A DNA stretch of 20,672 nucleotides from positions 1 to 20,672 of the forward strand of contig UQUD01000029.1 of the NCBI GenBank assembly GCA_900544225.1. Reading direction: 5' to 3'. Below are positions 7,355 through 14,221 of this stretch, piece by piece (within the stretch, counting starts at the first letter, position 1; each line of letters starts with the position of its first letter). The notes below the pieces were generated by a model. That model did no database searches. It was given only the letters and a program-made list of their open reading frames with translations, and was not told the DNA's origin. Both the position numbers and the translations under genes were made by a program. The stretch is from an uncultured Collinsella sp. GTDB taxonomy: Bacteria > Actinomycetota > Coriobacteriia > Coriobacteriales > Coriobacteriaceae.

Positions 7355-7978
7355 ATGAAGCACTTTGACTATATCGTGTTTGACGTTGATGGGACATTGG
7401 CAGATACAGAAGAAAGCGTGCTGTCATCGCTTGGCCAGATTGTCCAAGAAGAAACCGGCAAAACGCTCCCCCGACACGAGCTTGAATTTGCCCTCGGCAT
7501 ACCCGGCAAGAACGCCCTTGAGAAACTTGGGATCTACTCGCAGGCAACGCTGGATCGCTGGTGCCAAGTTGCCGCCAGCTTTAAAAGCACCATCAGCGTG
7601 TTTCCAGGTTTGCTTGAAGTCATCGCAACACTCGCCGATAGCGGCTGCAAACTTGGCATCGTCTCCTCACGTGCGCACGACGAATACACAGACGAAATTG
7701 CACCCCTTGGCTTCGATAAGTTTTTTGAACACATCATCCTTGTCGAAGACACAACCGAACATAAACCCGCACCCGCTCCCATGCTCGAATATCTCCGGCG
7801 TACGGGTGCGAATCCTGGCAACGTCGTCTACGTTGGCGACACCGTCTACGACGAACAATGCGCAACTTCAGCAGGGGTCAGTTTTGCCAGAGCGGCATGG
7901 GGATCACACCAAGATATCCCAAACGCCACCTACAACCTCAAAACCCCCAACGACCTACTAACCCTAACAACCAAATAA
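7355..7978 (+). CDS. HAD-superfamily phosphatase (phosphoglycolate phosphatase/beta-phosphoglucomutase-like)
   Basis: A 207-residue cytosolic HAD hydrolase. Motif I is FDVDGTLAD with nucleophile Asp10 and acid/base Asp12; the motif II Ser lies in GIVSSRA, the motif III Lys in EHKPAP, and motif IV in VYVGDTVYDEQ. A helical cap follows motif I, as in subclass I enzymes. These enzymes remove phosphate from small organic phosphates or move it within a sugar phosphate; the exact substrate is unknown. AGAGGAG sits about eight bases before the ATG. It follows the AraC-type regulator by 56 bases with no terminator between, so co-transcription is likely. The 3' part is richer in AT-ending codons than the galactose genes. 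Confidence 0.85.
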   Translation: MKHFDYIVFDVDGTLADTEESVLSSLGQIVQEETGKTLPRHELEFALGIPGKNALEKLGIYSQATLDRWCQVAASFKSTISVFPGLLEVIATLADSGCKLGIVSSRAHDEYTDEIAPLGFDKFFEHIILVEDTTEHKPAPAPMLEYLRRTGANPGNVVYVGDTVYDEQCATSAGVSFARAAWGSHQDIPNATYNLKTPNDLLTLTTK

Positions 7979-8004
7979 CCCACGCGTCCCACCCTTTTAG
8001 CCCC

Positions 8005-8074
8005 AACGCCACAAGGGCGATTGAGCAGGACGGTTTGGGCGGGTCCCGTACTTAGTTTCCAAAATTATTCCGCA
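8005..8074. repeat. tandem unit, copy 1
   Basis: The unit starts with AACGCCACAAGGGCGA (8005-8020) and runs through an AGCAGG, GGG-rich, CTTAGTT and TTCCGCA series that recurs in the same order in the copy at 8105-8178. No protein frame of note crosses it. Confidence 0.65.
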
Positions 8075-8104
8075 GCGCGAAGGCTTCTTATTATTTTCAG
8101 ACCT

Positions 8105-8178
8105 AACGCCACAAGGGCGACGACCTCGAGCAGGTCAACTTGGGAGGGACGAGGGCTTAGTTCCCCAATCTTTCCGCA
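8105..8178. repeat. tandem unit, copy 2
   Basis: The first 16 bases (8105-8120) are identical to copy 1; AGCAGG, CTTAGTT and TTCCGCA follow at nearly the same distances. Divergent positions are spread through the middle. The second half doubles as the left arm of the 29-bp inverted repeat. Confidence 0.65.
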
Positions 8179-8266
8179 GGGGGCAAAAAGCCTCGCCGCA
8201 CGAAGTGCGCAGCGAGGCTTTTTGCATGCCCGAGGACGATTGGGGAACTAAGCCCTCGTCCCTCCC
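8142..8266. repeat. perfect 29-bp inverted repeat enclosing a terminator
   Basis: Arms 8142-8170 and 8238-8266 are exact reverse complements (outer ends GGGAGGGACGAGG / CCTCGTCCCTCCC, inner ends CCCCAATC / GATTGGGG). The 14-bp terminator hairpin lies within. This far exceeds what termination needs and implies a mobile palindromic element or a structured RNA. Confidence 0.85.
8183..8225. terminator. bidirectional terminator between the HAD gene and the aldolase gene
   Basis: GCAAAAAGCCTCGC (8183-8196) pairs perfectly with 8212-8225, with a further GCAC/GTGC tip. A run of five A at one end and five T at the other allow function on both strands, fitting the two convergent genes. Confidence 0.85.
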
Positions 8267-8299
8267 CGGGATATGTAGCGAGTCGGAGTACCCTTGCTG

Positions 8300-9157
8300 T
8301 TACTCTGCTTTGCCCACAGAGTTGAGGTTGGTCATGCGGATCTTAACCAGCTCGGTGATCTCGCGCATGCCCTCCTTGGCCGGCTTCTTGGGGTCGAAGC
8401 AGGCGGGGTTCTCGGCCATGTAGGCCATGAAGCCCTTGGTGTAGGCCTGACGCAGCTCGGTGGCGTAGTTGACCTTGCAGATGCCGTTCTTCACAGCCTC
8501 GGCAACCTGCTCATCGGGCACACCAGAGGTACCGTGCAGGACCAGCGGCACGTCGACAGCGTCGCGGATGGCCTTGACCACGGACTGCTCGATGTGCGGA
8601 TCGCTCGTGTACACGCCGTGGCTGGTGCCAACGCCAATGGCCAGCGAGGTGCAGCCGGTGCGCTCGACGAACTCCTTGGCCTCGGCAGGATCGGTGTAGG
8701 GGCTCTCGCCCTCAACCGCGGGACCGTCGTCCTCCTTGCCGCCAACCTTACCAAGCTCAGCCTCGACGGGCACGCCCATGGCGCGGCCAGCATCGGCGAC
8801 GGACTTGGTCAGGGCGATGTTGTCCTCGAAGGACTCGTGCGAACCGTCGATCATGACGGAGGTGTAGCCAGTGCGGAAAGCCTGCATGCAGCGGTCATAG
8901 CCATCGCCGTGATCGAGGTGCAGAGCGACGGGCACGGAAGCGCGCTCGGCGGCAGCCTTGACCATGCCGTAGAAGTAATCCAGACCAGCGGTCTTGATGG
9001 TGCCCGGGGTGGTCTGCATGATGACGGGGGACTTGGTCTCCTCGGCAGCGGCCAGAACGGCCATAACAAACTCGAGGTTCTCGACGTTGAACGCGCCAAC
9101 GGCGTAATGACCGGCCTGAGCGTCCTTGAGCATCTTTTCGGTGGTAACAAGTGCCAT
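8300..9157 (-). CDS. gatY: class II ketose-bisphosphate aldolase, tagatose-1,6-bisphosphate type (GatY/KbaY-like)
   Basis: Cleaves a ketohexose bisphosphate into dihydroxyacetone phosphate and glyceraldehyde 3-phosphate; cytosolic and zinc-dependent. The 285-residue length equals that of GatY/KbaY, and the key residues fall at the same numbers: catalytic Asp82 with zinc ligand His83 (HLDHG), His180 (GTSHG) and His208 (LHGTSG); VEAELGKVGGKEDD at 131-144 and KVNYATELR are family hallmarks. Start: the ATG at 9157 follows GAGAGGAG; an upstream in-frame extension to 9307 has no ribosome site. It is divergent from a DeoR regulator and in the same island as lacAB and lacC, so the substrate is probably tagatose 1,6-bisphosphate. 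Fructose 1,6-bisphosphate as main substrate cannot be excluded, so the symbol is tentative. It would replace the class I LacD of classical Gram-positive lac operons. Confidence 0.85.
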   Translation of the reverse strand: MALVTTEKMLKDAQAGHYAVGAFNVENLEFVMAVLAAAEETKSPVIMQTTPGTIKTAGLDYFYGMVKAAAERASVPVALHLDHGDGYDRCMQAFRTGYTSVMIDGSHESFEDNIALTKSVADAGRAMGVPVEAELGKVGGKEDDGPAVEGESPYTDPAEAKEFVERTGCTSLAIGVGTSHGVYTSDPHIEQSVVKAIRDAVDVPLVLHGTSGVPDEQVAEAVKNGICKVNYATELRQAYTKGFMAYMAENPACFDPKKPAKEGMREITELVKIRMTNLNSVGKAE

Positions 9158-9341
9158 GAGCGTTTGCTCCTCTCCCTCGCCCGCATCTGGACATCGGGCG
9201 TAGTTGTTCACAAGGCGTTTTACCTTGCGTTTTGCTGCGCTCATTGTATGAAATTCAGCAGCTTTGCACGTGCGAGATATTGAGCCCATGCAGGTCAATA
9301 CAGTCATTTTTGAAAAGCAAACGGAAGAAATTTGAGCCGAG

Positions 9342-9440
9342 TGAACATGTTCGATATTGAATTTTGGGCGTTCAGCGTCTTTCTTTTATAGAAAAGATAA
9401 GTAATCGAAAGGTGTTTTCTTACTCAAAAAGAAAATGAAC
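9342..9440. promoter_or_regulatory. deoR promoter and clustered GAAC/GTTC half-sites
   Basis: A plausible + strand promoter is TTGGGC (9364-9369), 17 bases, TATAGA (9387-9392). Around it lie GAACATGTTC (9343-9352, a perfect palindrome), GTTC at 9370 in the spacer and GAAC at 9437. TGAACA-N2-TTCGA at 9342-9354 also occurs in front of lacA (19204-19216). The 335-base divergent region 9158-9492 is AT-rich against its surroundings and must also hold the aldolase promoter, which I could not fix. Confidence 0.45.
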
Positions 9441-9492
9441 GAAAATAGAGTCAACACAATTCCTGCAAATTTCAGACGATGATGGAGCAGAT

Positions 9493-10296
9493 ATGGCCCA
9501 CGCAACAACCCGAGCTTTCGCCGACGAGCGTCGTTCCGCCATCATGGAGATGCTCGATCATAATGCCTCGGTGCAGGTAGCAGAAATCGCCCAGACCTTT
9601 GGCGTGTCCTCCGTCACCGCCCGCGCCGACCTGGACGCGCTCGCCGAAGCAGGCAAGCTGCGCCGCACGCATGGCGGTGCCGTATCGCTCCACAAACGCC
9701 TGACCGTCTCCACGCAGGATCGCCGCATCAACGTCAACGTCGCCGCCAAGCAGGCCATCGCGCAAAGCGCCATCGAGCTCGTCAATGACGGCGACACGTT
9801 GCTCGTCGACTCGGGCACCACGGCGCTCGAGTTCGTCCGGCTCCTCGATCAACGCGACGGTATCACCGTCATCACAGCAGACATTACCATTGCCGATTAC
9901 ATCGACGAGAGCATGCCCTCAGTCGATGTCGTCATGCTGGGCGGGGCGCTGCGCAAAGGCCATCGTTATTTGTACGGACCGCTCACTATGCAGGCGCTCC
10001 AAATGGTCCATGCCGATCTGGCCGTCATGTGCCCCGGCGCCTTTGTCCCCAGCTGCGGCTTTACGACCGACTTTCCCCAGATGGCCGAGACCAAAACGGC
10101 TATGATCGCCGCGGCCCATCAAAGCGTCGCCCTCATGGACGCCAGCAAGGTTAACGGACGCGGCATGTACCGCTTTGCCGAGCTGACCGATGTCGACGCC
10201 ATCGTGATGGACCGTGACCCCGATCATTCCGTCGCCACCTCAATCACCGAGATCGTCGACAACGCCCGCCCAAATCTCCTCATCGCCGGCGCTTAA
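9493..10296 (+). CDS. DeoR-family sugar-phosphate-responsive repressor
   Basis: A 267-residue cytosolic regulator. The N-terminal winged helix-turn-helix (about 12-64) has the family signature ending in LRRTHGGAV. The C-terminal isomerase-like sensor domain has DSGTTALEF, VMLGGALRKGHRYLYGP and an ETKTAMIAAA segment. Family members bind phosphorylated sugars and usually repress catabolic genes. GGAG lies about six bases before the ATG at 9493. It is divergent from the class II aldolase gene, the usual position for a regulator of its neighbour. Streptococcal and staphylococcal LacR, which senses tagatose 6-phosphate, belongs to the same family, and similar candidate sites precede lacA here. I infer that it controls both the aldolase and the lacAB-C operon. 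Confidence 0.9.
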   Translation: MAHATTRAFADERRSAIMEMLDHNASVQVAEIAQTFGVSSVTARADLDALAEAGKLRRTHGGAVSLHKRLTVSTQDRRINVNVAAKQAIAQSAIELVNDGDTLLVDSGTTALEFVRLLDQRDGITVITADITIADYIDESMPSVDVVMLGGALRKGHRYLYGPLTMQALQMVHADLAVMCPGAFVPSCGFTTDFPQMAETKTAMIAAAHQSVALMDASKVNGRGMYRFAELTDVDAIVMDRDPDHSVATSITEIVDNARPNLLIAGA

Positions 10297-10301
10297 ACAA
10301 A

Positions 10302-10332
10302 AACCACCACAAAGGTCTCCTTTGTGGTGGTT
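10302..10332. terminator. terminator between deoR and the flavodiiron gene
   Basis: AACCACCACAAAGG (10302-10315) and CCTTTGTGGTGGTT (10319-10332) are perfectly complementary with a three-base loop. On the minus strand a TTTTGTTT tail follows, so it best serves the flavodiiron gene; deoR may share the hairpin. Confidence 0.8.
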
Positions 10333-10355
10333 GAGCATCAGAAGTGAATGTGTCG

Positions 10356-11516
10356 CTACTTGGACAGCTCGTCAGCAAGGGCCTCGATCTGAGCGCGCGA
10401 GGCGTCGTTGAGCGAACCCAGCACGGTCACCTTGTTCTGCGCCATGGTGATGTCCTTCATGCCCCCGAGCTCCTTGGTCATAACCTTGGCAGCGGTGGGC
10501 GCCCAGGAGCCGGCCTCAACGAGCGCCACCGTACGGTTCTGATAGGCGTGCTCGGCAAGCGTGTGGATAAAGGTGCTCATGAACGGGAAGATCTCGCCCT
10601 GATAGGTGATGGAGGCGAGCACCAGACGGTCATAGCGGAACGCATCCTCAACGGCCTCGGCCATGTCGTCGCGAGCCAAGTCAAAGACGGAGACCTTCTG
10701 GCCGCGAGCCTCGAGCGCTGCGGCGAGCTCCTCGACGGTAGCCTTCAGGTGGCCATAGACGCTCGCGTAGGCAATGGTGATGCCCTCGTCCTCGGGCTGA
10801 TAGCTCGACCAGGTGTTGTAGGTGTCGAGGTAGTAGCCCAGGTTCTCGGTCAGCACGGGGCCGTGGAGCGGGCAGATAATCTGAATGTCCAGATCGGCGG
10901 CCTTCTTAAGCACGGCCTGCACGAACTTGCCGAACTTACCGACGATGCCAAAGTAGTAGCGGCGAGCCTCGCAGGCCCACCCTTCCGGATCTTCGATGTC
11001 ATTGGCGCCAAACTTGCCAAAGCCGTCGGCACTAAAGAGCACCTTGTCGGTGGACTCGTAGGAGAAGATCACCTCGGGCCAGTGCACGTTGGGGGCGCCG
11101 ACAAACGTTAGGCTGTGGCCACCCAGGTCGAGCACGTCGCCCTCTTTGACGACCATCTTACGCTCGGGGTAGTCGGTGCCAAAGTAGTTGACCATCATAC
11201 GGAAGGCGCCCATGCTGGCCACGATCTGTGCCTGGGGATAGCGTTCCATAAAGGCGGCGATACCGGCGGAGTGATCGGGCTCCATGTGATGGACGACCAG
11301 GTAGTCGGGCGTACGGCCGTCGAGCGCGGCCTCGAGGTTGCCGAGCCATTCGTCGACAAAGCCAGCGTCAACCGAATCGGCGACAGCGATTTTATCGCCC
11401 AAGATAACATAGCTGTTGTATGCCATGCCGTTCTCGGACACGTCGTACTGGCCCTCGAACAGGTCAATGTCGTGATCGTCGACACCGATGTAGCGGATAT
11501 CCTTGGTGATCTCCAT
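10356..11516 (-). CDS. fprA: flavodiiron protein (A-type flavoprotein, O2/NO reductase)
   Basis: Reduces oxygen to water or nitric oxide to nitrous oxide, protecting anaerobes; cytosolic. The 386-residue protein has a metallo-beta-lactamase-like domain (about 25-240) with the full diiron ligand set: H77-x-E79-x-D81-H82, His145 (NVHWPE), Asp164 (SADGFG) and His218 (CPLHGP). A C-terminal flavodoxin-like FMN domain (about 245-386) follows; its loop SVYGHLK differs somewhat from the common form. There is no fused rubredoxin or flavin reductase domain, so an external electron donor is needed. Start: the ATG at 11516 follows AGGAGG; a longer in-frame extension to 11579 lacks a ribosome site. It is monocistronic, with a dyad over its promoter. 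It has no evident link to galactose metabolism. Confidence 0.93.
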   Translation of the reverse strand: MEITKDIRYIGVDDHDIDLFEGQYDVSENGMAYNSYVILGDKIAVADSVDAGFVDEWLGNLEAALDGRTPDYLVVHHMEPDHSAGIAAFMERYPQAQIVASMGAFRMMVNYFGTDYPERKMVVKEGDVLDLGGHSLTFVGAPNVHWPEVIFSYESTDKVLFSADGFGKFGANDIEDPEGWACEARRYYFGIVGKFGKFVQAVLKKAADLDIQIICPLHGPVLTENLGYYLDTYNTWSSYQPEDEGITIAYASVYGHLKATVEELAAALEARGQKVSVFDLARDDMAEAVEDAFRYDRLVLASITYQGEIFPFMSTFIHTLAEHAYQNRTVALVEAGSWAPTAAKVMTKELGGMKDITMAQNKVTVLGSLNDASRAQIEALADELSK

Positions 11517-11532
11517 CAGGCAAAGCCTCCTA

Positions 11533-11585
11533 GATAGACAAAAGAACCCGTCTATCATAACACTCGCCTTCATAGCCACGGCTAT
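11533..11585 (-). promoter_or_regulatory. promoter of the flavodiiron gene with operator-like dyads
   Basis: A minus-strand -10 box TATGAT lies at 11554-11559. Overlapping it and the expected start point is the dyad GATAGAC (11533-11539) / GTCTATC (11550-11556). A second dyad ATAGCC-AC-GGCTAT (11572-11585) lies upstream, near where a -35 box would be. These could be sites for an oxygen- or NO-responsive regulator; its identity is unknown. Confidence 0.4.
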
Positions 11586-11645
11586 CTGTCAGCATCCTTA
11601 CCGATTGTTATTGAGGCGGAATATACCGCCGTTGACCTGCAAAAA

Positions 11646-12677
11646 CTATGCGAGCGGCTCTGCTGTGGTATGTCGAACGATGAGCTGACCAGGGATGCGA
11701 ATGGCGACGGTTTTGTCCGTTGCCCCCGCCTTGGGAACCGCATGCTCGAATACCTCGCGTCCACGCTGATGCAAATCGAAACGAACGGTCGTGAGCTCGT
11801 TATGCGCGACAAAGTCGTCGAGCGAGTCATCGACGCCCACCACACTCACGTCCTCGGGCACGCGCAGGCCGCTATCGCGCAGCGCTGCAATTGCGCCGTT
11901 TGCCATCTGGTCGTTTGCCGCGTAAATCGCCGTCATAGTGCGGTCGTGCTCGGCCAGATATCTGCCGGCCTCGTAGCCACTGTTGGCAGACCAGTCTCCC
12001 TCGAGCGGCGCATGCGGCTGAATGTGTTTACGCTCGAGCGCATCCTGCCAACCGGCTCGACGAAATTGCTCGTCGACCGAGAACGACGGGCCGCCGATAT
12101 AACGAATCTGCTCGTGCCCCAGCTCAAACAGATGATCCATGAGCAGCAGCGAGCAGCCGTAATGATCGGAGTCGACCGTAGTCACCCGTGGGTGCGCATA
12201 CATGGTGACGATAACCGTGCCGATACCCGGCAGTGGATCAAACGTCTCAAAATCGGGCGCCATGCGGCTCATGCCGATGATGATACCGTCCACCGGCAAT
12301 GCGGCCATACGACGCGTGGCCTCGGCAAGTGAGAATTCCTCGGTCTTGGACATCTCGACCAGCGTGATGGCGCAATTATGCTCGCGAGCAGCGCTGGCGA
12401 TGCCGTCGATCATTGAGAGGTTGCCAAACTTGGTGACATCGTTGATGCATAGGCCGACCGAATGGTAACGGCCGTCGCGCAGCGAGCGACCGGCATAACT
12501 CGGACGAAAGCCGAGCTCTTGCATAGCAGCCTGCACGCGCTGGCGCGTCTGCTCGTTAACGTTGGGCAAGCCGTTGGCGACGCGCGAAACCGTCTGCTGC
12601 GAAACGCCAGCAGCGCGGGCGACGTCGGCCATGGAGACCGGACGCGAACTGGTATCGTTGGACGGGCGCCTTGCCAC
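11646..12677 (-). CDS. LacI/GalR-family transcriptional regulator
   Basis: A 343-residue cytosolic repressor. The N-terminal LacI helix-turn-helix (about 15-40) reads SMADVARAAGVSQQTVSRV followed by the hinge helix region NEQTRQRVQAAMQELGFRPS. The rest is a periplasmic-binding-protein-like sugar sensor with GIIIGMS, FSVDEQFRRAGWQDAL and TAIYAANDQMANGA segments. Start: the GTG at 12677 follows AAGGTGAT by about seven bases; a 20-residue extension to 12737 lacks a ribosome site. It is divergent from galK-galT. Three copies of one 13-base word in the shared region suggest it represses galKT and itself. The inducer is probably galactose or a galactoside, by position only. Confidence 0.9.
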   Translation of the reverse strand: MARRPSNDTSSRPVSMADVARAAGVSQQTVSRVANGLPNVNEQTRQRVQAAMQELGFRPSYAGRSLRDGRYHSVGLCINDVTKFGNLSMIDGIASAAREHNCAITLVEMSKTEEFSLAEATRRMAALPVDGIIIGMSRMAPDFETFDPLPGIGTVIVTMYAHPRVTTVDSDHYGCSLLLMDHLFELGHEQIRYIGGPSFSVDEQFRRAGWQDALERKHIQPHAPLEGDWSANSGYEAGRYLAEHDRTMTAIYAANDQMANGAIAALRDSGLRVPEDVSVVGVDDSLDDFVAHNELTTVRFDLHQRGREVFEHAVPKAGATDKTVAIRIPGQLIVRHTTAEPLA

Positions 12678-12770
12678 AGGATCACCTTCACCCTTGCGAG
12701 ATCTGAATAGCGTGCATGCCGGCCCGGGCAGAAACACACCCCGCGCCGAGGCCCGCTATCGTCGGACGCA

Positions 12771-12783
12771 TGTTAACGTACTC
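12771..12783. promoter_or_regulatory. putative LacI-type operator O1
   Basis: TGTTAACGTACTC, with the LacI-family pattern of half-sites meeting at a central CG. It lies 94 bases upstream of the lacI-type start codon, within its probable 5' leader, a position suited to self-repression. Confidence 0.55.
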
Positions 12784-12894
12784 TACTTTTTCAATCCGCA
12801 TCTCTTCTGCTTTATAAGTCCATACGGCAATACCGTTCACGGCTGAATTTCTACCGATTACCAGATTCTCAAAAAGTGACAAGAGTTGTGTTAT

Positions 12895-12907
12895 GAGTAC
12901 GTTAACA
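12895..12907. promoter_or_regulatory. putative LacI-type operator O2
   Basis: The same 13-base word in reverse orientation (GAGTACGTTAACA). It shares a longer 18-base match, TGTTAACGTACTCATAAC on the minus strand, with O3. It sits about 110 bases before galK and about 60 bases from O3. Confidence 0.6.
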
Positions 12908-12957
12908 TAGCCCGTAACGTGCGGTATCGTGAACACTTGGTTCATGCCGCTTTAAGT

Positions 12958-12970
12958 TGTTAACGTACTC
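12958..12970. promoter_or_regulatory. putative LacI-type operator O3
   Basis: TGTTAACGTACTC followed by ATAAC, 45 bases before the galK start codon, where a bound repressor would block the promoter or early elongation. The rest of the gap 12678-13015 shows no gene; a possible minus-strand promoter (TTGTCA, 16 bases, TAATCG, about 12859-12881) may drive lacI. Confidence 0.6.
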
Positions 12971-13015
12971 ATAACGACGCAAAACTCGCCCGTGCGCACC
13001 AAGGAAAGGACTCCC

Positions 13016-14221
13016 ATGACCACCCCCGACGAAAAGACATTCGCCACGCTCACCAAACTGTTTGAGGAGGAGTTTGGCCCCATCGGCGACCGCCAGGTGC
13101 TCTATGTGCACGCGCCCGGCCGTTCCGAGATCAGTGGCAACCACACCGACCACGAGGGCGGCCACGTTATCGCCGGCTCGCTCGATGTCGCCGTCGACGG
13201 CATCGCCGTGGCAACCGATTCCAACAAGGTTCGCGTAGCCGACGAGGGCTATCCCACGTTTGAAATCGCGCTCGACACGCTAGACGTTCAGGAGTCCGAG
13301 AAGGGCACGTCCGCGAGCCTCGTGCGCGGTATGGCCCACGAGATTGCAGCCCTTGGCGTTGAGCCTCACGGCTTCGACTTCGCCTTCACCTGCTCCGTCC
13401 CCTCGGGCGGCGGCCTTTCCAGCTCCGCTGCTGTCGAGGCGGCATACGGTCGCGCCATGGAGACGCTCTGGGGAGCACCCGCCATCGAGCCCGTCGCGCT
13501 CGCCCAGATGAGCCAGCGCACCGAGAACAACTATTACGGCAAGCCCTGCGGTCTGATGGACCAGGCCGCTGTGTGCCTGGGCGGCCTTGCCTACATGGAC
13601 TTTGAGGACCAGGCTCAGCCTAAAACCCAGAAGCTCGAGCTCAATTTTGAGGATCACGGTTATGCGCTCGTGCTCGTTAAGGTCGGCGCCGACCATGTGG
13701 CAGCTACCGACGACTACGCCGCCGTTCCGCGCGAGATGCAGGACGTCGCTGCCGAGTTTGGCAAGGCACGCCTGTGCGAGGTAAACGTGGCGGACTTTGA
13801 CGCCAAGCTCCCCGAGCTGCGCGCCAAGCTGGGCGACCGTGCCTGCCTGCGCGCCGTTCACTACTGGTACGAGAACGGCCTGGTCGATAAGCGCTGGGCG
13901 GCCCTGAACGCCGGCGACATCGATCAGTTCCTGGTCCTGACGCGCGAGTCCGGCGCCAGCTCTGCCATGTACCTGCAGAATGTCGTTGCCAAGCTGGGCT
14001 CCGAGCAGCCTTCGATGTATGCCCTGGCACTGGCCGAGCATGTGCTCGACGGCCGTGGCGCCGTCCGCATCCACGGCGGCGGCTTTGGTGGCACCATCCA
14101 GGCCTTCGTACCGCTCGAGCTTGTCGACACCTTTATCACCAAGATGAACGGCTGGCTGGGCGAGGGCTCTGCCCGCCACTACGCAATTTCTGACAAGGGG
14201 GCTTACGCGGCATGGCTGTAA
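13016..14221 (+). CDS. galK: galactokinase
   Basis: Phosphorylates galactose to galactose 1-phosphate with ATP, the entry step of the Leloir pathway; cytosolic, GHMP kinase family. The 401-residue protein has the galactokinase signature around residues 34-46 (PGRSEISGNHTDHEGG), the ATP loop VPSGGGLSSSAA at 128-139, the probable catalytic Asp182 in CGLMDQ, and GHMP motif 3 RIHGGGFGGT at 351-360. Start: the ATG at 13016 has AAAGGA five bases upstream; an eight-residue extension to 12992 has none. Its end overlaps galT, so the two genes are translated together. LacI-type sites lie directly upstream. Confidence 0.95.
   Translation: MTTPDEKTFATLTKLFEEEFGPIGDRQVLYVHAPGRSEISGNHTDHEGGHVIAGSLDVAVDGIAVATDSNKVRVADEGYPTFEIALDTLDVQESEKGTSASLVRGMAHEIAALGVEPHGFDFAFTCSVPSGGGLSSSAAVEAAYGRAMETLWGAPAIEPVALAQMSQRTENNYYGKPCGLMDQAAVCLGGLAYMDFEDQAQPKTQKLELNFEDHGYALVLVKVGADHVAATDDYAAVPREMQDVAAEFGKARLCEVNVADFDAKLPELRAKLGDRACLRAVHYWYENGLVDKRWAALNAGDIDQFLVLTRESGASSAMYLQNVVAKLGSEQPSMYALALAEHVLDGRGAVRIHGGGFGGTIQAFVPLELVDTFITKMNGWLGEGSARHYAISDKGAYAAWL

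Noticed and set aside
9158..9307. N-terminal extension of the class II aldolase
   Set aside because: Family members start at MALVTTEKML-like residues, and the best ribosome site directly precedes 9157.
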